This document shows, piece by piece, positions 6,534-7,604 of a stretch of DNA of 7,604 nucleotides (positions are counted from its first letter, which is position 1; each line of letters begins with the position of its first letter). The DNA is from an uncultured Pseudomonadota bacterium. Its GTDB lineage: Bacteria; Pseudomonadota; Gammaproteobacteria; Burkholderiales; Usitatibacteraceae. The notes under the pieces are model-generated. The model was not told the DNA's origin and searched no databases. It saw only the letters and a program-made list of their open reading frames with translations. The stretch lies in NCBI GenBank assembly GCA_946885905.1, contig CAMPHL010000108.1, forward strand, positions 1-7,604, written 5' to 3'. The position numbers and the translations under genes were made by a program.

Positions 6534-6587
6534 GGTGCGTCCTCGATCCATTTCAGTCCGCGCCAGTATTGCCTAAAATGGCGGCAG
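6534..6587. promoter_or_regulatory. Short divergent promoter region, small membrane protein cluster versus dioxygenase
   Basis: Only 54 bases separate the two divergent starts, so promoters must overlap coding sequence or each other. On the plus strand TAAAAT at 6574-6579 matches five of six bases of a -10 element, but the -35 position (TTTCAG at 6551) is poor. Transcription from it would begin only a base or two before the dioxygenase ATG. On the minus strand AATACT (6565-6570) is a weaker -10 candidate. Both are guesses from hexamer similarity. Confidence 0.35.
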
Positions 6588-7457
6588 ATGCCCAACGTCG
6601 CCGCCCGCCCCGTCAATCCAGCCGTCTGTGCCGAGATCACCGGCGTGGACGTCGCGAACCTGTCGGCCGCCGATTTCGAGGCGATCGAACAGGCCTGGTA
6701 CGCGCATTCCGCCCTCCTCTTCCGCGGACAAACGCTGACCGACGACGACCTGCTCGCATTCAGCCGCCGCTTCGGCGAGCTCGATCCGCCGCCGGTGAAC
6801 GAGAACGGCAAGACGTTCGTCGAGGGCTATCCGGAGATTTACGTGGTCTCGAACGTGATCGGCCCCGATGGCGTCCCGATCGGAAGCCTTGGCGCCGGCG
6901 AAGCGCAGTGGCACACGGACATGTCGTACCTCGCCGAGCCGCCCGACGCCTCGATGCTCTACGCGCTCGAAGTGCCGCCATCGGGTGGCGACACCTGGCT
7001 TTGTGGGATGGAAGCCGCGCTGGAGGCCCTGCCGAAGGACCTGCTCGAGCGCGTGCGGGACCTGAAGATCAAGCACGACGGCACGTACAACTCGGGCGGC
7101 TACCTGCGCAAGGGGTTGCAGGCCACCTCGGATCCCGCGACGTCCGTCGGGACGCCGCATCCGATCGTTTGCGCGCATCCCGTTACCGGCCGCCCGGTGC
7201 TCTACCTCGGCCGCCGGCGCAATGCGTACGTGATCGGGTTGCCGCTGGAGGAAAGCGAGCGGTTGCTGGATGAGCTCTGGAAGTACGCGACCCTGCCCGC
7301 CAACTGCTACGCGCACCAATGGCGCGCGGGCGACCTGCTCGTGTGGGACAACCGCAGCACCATGCACCGGCGCGATCCGTTCGATGCCGAGAGCCGGCGG
7401 ATCATGCATCGCACGCAGATCAAGGGGCGCGTGAAGCCGCGCCCCTTTTACGCCTAG
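6588..7457 (+). CDS. TauD/TfdA-family Fe(II)/2-oxoglutarate-dependent dioxygenase
   Basis: A 289-aa enzyme of the TauD/TfdA family, which uses Fe(II), O2 and 2-oxoglutarate to hydroxylate a substrate, often an organosulfonate, alkyl sulfate or aryloxy acid, so that it falls apart. The iron triad is visible: H109 and D111 in QWHTDMSY and H260 in NRSTMHRRD. 2-Oxoglutarate contacts are T136 in GGDTWL and R271/R275 in ESRRIMHRTQIKG, spaced as in TauD. The N-terminus has the usual AEITGVDVANLSA (15-27) and HSALLFRGQTL (40-50). Length is normal for the family. The ATG at 6588 begins the conserved domain; sequence upstream in frame is shadow. It has only a weak ribosome-binding site and may have a very short leader. 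It stands alone on its strand. The substrate is not determined; taurine is one candidate among many. Confidence 0.92.
   Translation: MPNVAARPVNPAVCAEITGVDVANLSAADFEAIEQAWYAHSALLFRGQTLTDDDLLAFSRRFGELDPPPVNENGKTFVEGYPEIYVVSNVIGPDGVPIGSLGAGEAQWHTDMSYLAEPPDASMLYALEVPPSGGDTWLCGMEAALEALPKDLLERVRDLKIKHDGTYNSGGYLRKGLQATSDPATSVGTPHPIVCAHPVTGRPVLYLGRRRNAYVIGLPLEESERLLDELWKYATLPANCYAHQWRAGDLLVWDNRSTMHRRDPFDAESRRIMHRTQIKGRVKPRPFYA
7422..7449 (+). terminator. Intrinsic-terminator-like hairpin inside the 3' end of the dioxygenase gene
   Basis: GGGGCGCG (7424-7431) pairs perfectly with CGCGCCCC (7438-7445) around a six-base loop, and flanking AA/TT extends the stem to ten pairs. TTTT follows at once. The form is a rho-independent terminator for plus-strand transcripts, though the T run is short. 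It lies before the stop codon at 7455, within codons for IKGRVKPRP. On the minus strand the same hairpin begins seven bases after the stop of the convergent gene but is followed only by TTGAT, so it would be a weaker terminator or a 3'-end protecting hairpin there. Confidence 0.6.
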
Positions 7458-7604
7458 CAGCCCGCCACGCACTTCCCGTTCGCATCGAACTCCATCGTCT
7501 TGCCCGACAGGGGGATGTGGACGGGGACCTTCACGGCCTTCATGAAGCGGTCGGTCTTGTTGCCGGGGATCGCCTTGCCGTCCTTCGTCGCGACCTCGTT
7601 GGCG
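7454..7604 (-). CDS. C-terminal end of an unrecognised protein (runs off right edge)
   Basis: A minus-strand frame is open from the right edge to the TAG at 7456-7454, giving 49 residues. It reads as real protein: mixed composition, KDGKAIPGNKTDRFMKAV followed by VPVHIPLSGKTMEF, and a C-terminus DANGKCVAGC with two cysteines five residues apart. The alternation of KDGK, SGKT and DANGK looks like beta-hairpin turns, and the terminal cysteine pair would fit an exported protein with a disulfide. I do not recognise the family. Its stop overlaps the dioxygenase stop in a shared CTAG. Confidence 0.6.
   Translation of the reverse strand, partial: ANEVATKDGKAIPGNKTDRFMKAVKVPVHIPLSGKTMEFDANGKCVAGC

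Noticed and set aside
6534..6551. Alternative start of the 126-aa membrane protein at 6551
   Set aside because: It adds six polar residues before the signal-like segment and has no good ribosome-binding site, while the ATG at 6533 has GAGGA at proper distance.

Overview
The window is GC-rich, gene-dense bacterial chromosome. Three things point to a betaproteobacterium, probably of the Burkholderiales or a related environmental lineage: a complete tripartite tricarboxylate transporter with a Bug/TctC-type binding protein (a family greatly expanded there), frequent GTG starts, and very short or negative gene spacing. This placement is inference; no rRNA or other phylogenetic marker is present. 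No tRNA, rRNA, CRISPR array, insertion sequence or phage gene was seen.

Layout. Bases 1-3475 carry a minus-strand operon read right to left: tctC (periplasmic solute binding), tctB (small membrane subunit), tctA (large membrane subunit), then the N-terminal part of a CoA-acylating aldehyde dehydrogenase that runs off the left edge and resembles sulfoacetaldehyde dehydrogenase (SauS). The dehydrogenase start lies inside the end of tctA. A 116-base divergent control region with a perfect 10-bp palindrome separates this operon from a plus-strand pair at 3592-5429: a TauE/SafE-type anion exporter overlapping by ATGA with an enolase-superfamily enzyme of the mandelate racemase/muconate lactonizing type.

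The pair converges, six bases apart, on a minus-strand cluster of three small genes (6533 down to 5436): a small membrane protein with an N-terminal export-type signal, a DUF2200 protein, and a three-helix membrane protein. Divergent from that cluster is a TauD/TfdA-type Fe(II)/2-oxoglutarate dioxygenase (6588-7457). Its stop codon shares a CTAG palindrome with the stop of a convergent, unrecognised gene entering from the right edge. A strong GC hairpin followed by TTTT lies inside the last codons of the dioxygenase.

How the genes may work together (inference). A TTT importer, a SauS-like acylating dehydrogenase, a TauE/SafE exporter and a TauD/TfdA dioxygenase together suggest uptake and breakdown of an organic acid, perhaps an organosulfonate: import by TctABC, carbon flow to an acyl-CoA, export of sulfite or a related anion. 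The enolase-superfamily enzyme has all its catalytic residues but no obvious place in a known sulfonate pathway, so it is the most interesting unknown. The three small minus-strand genes look unrelated to this theme.
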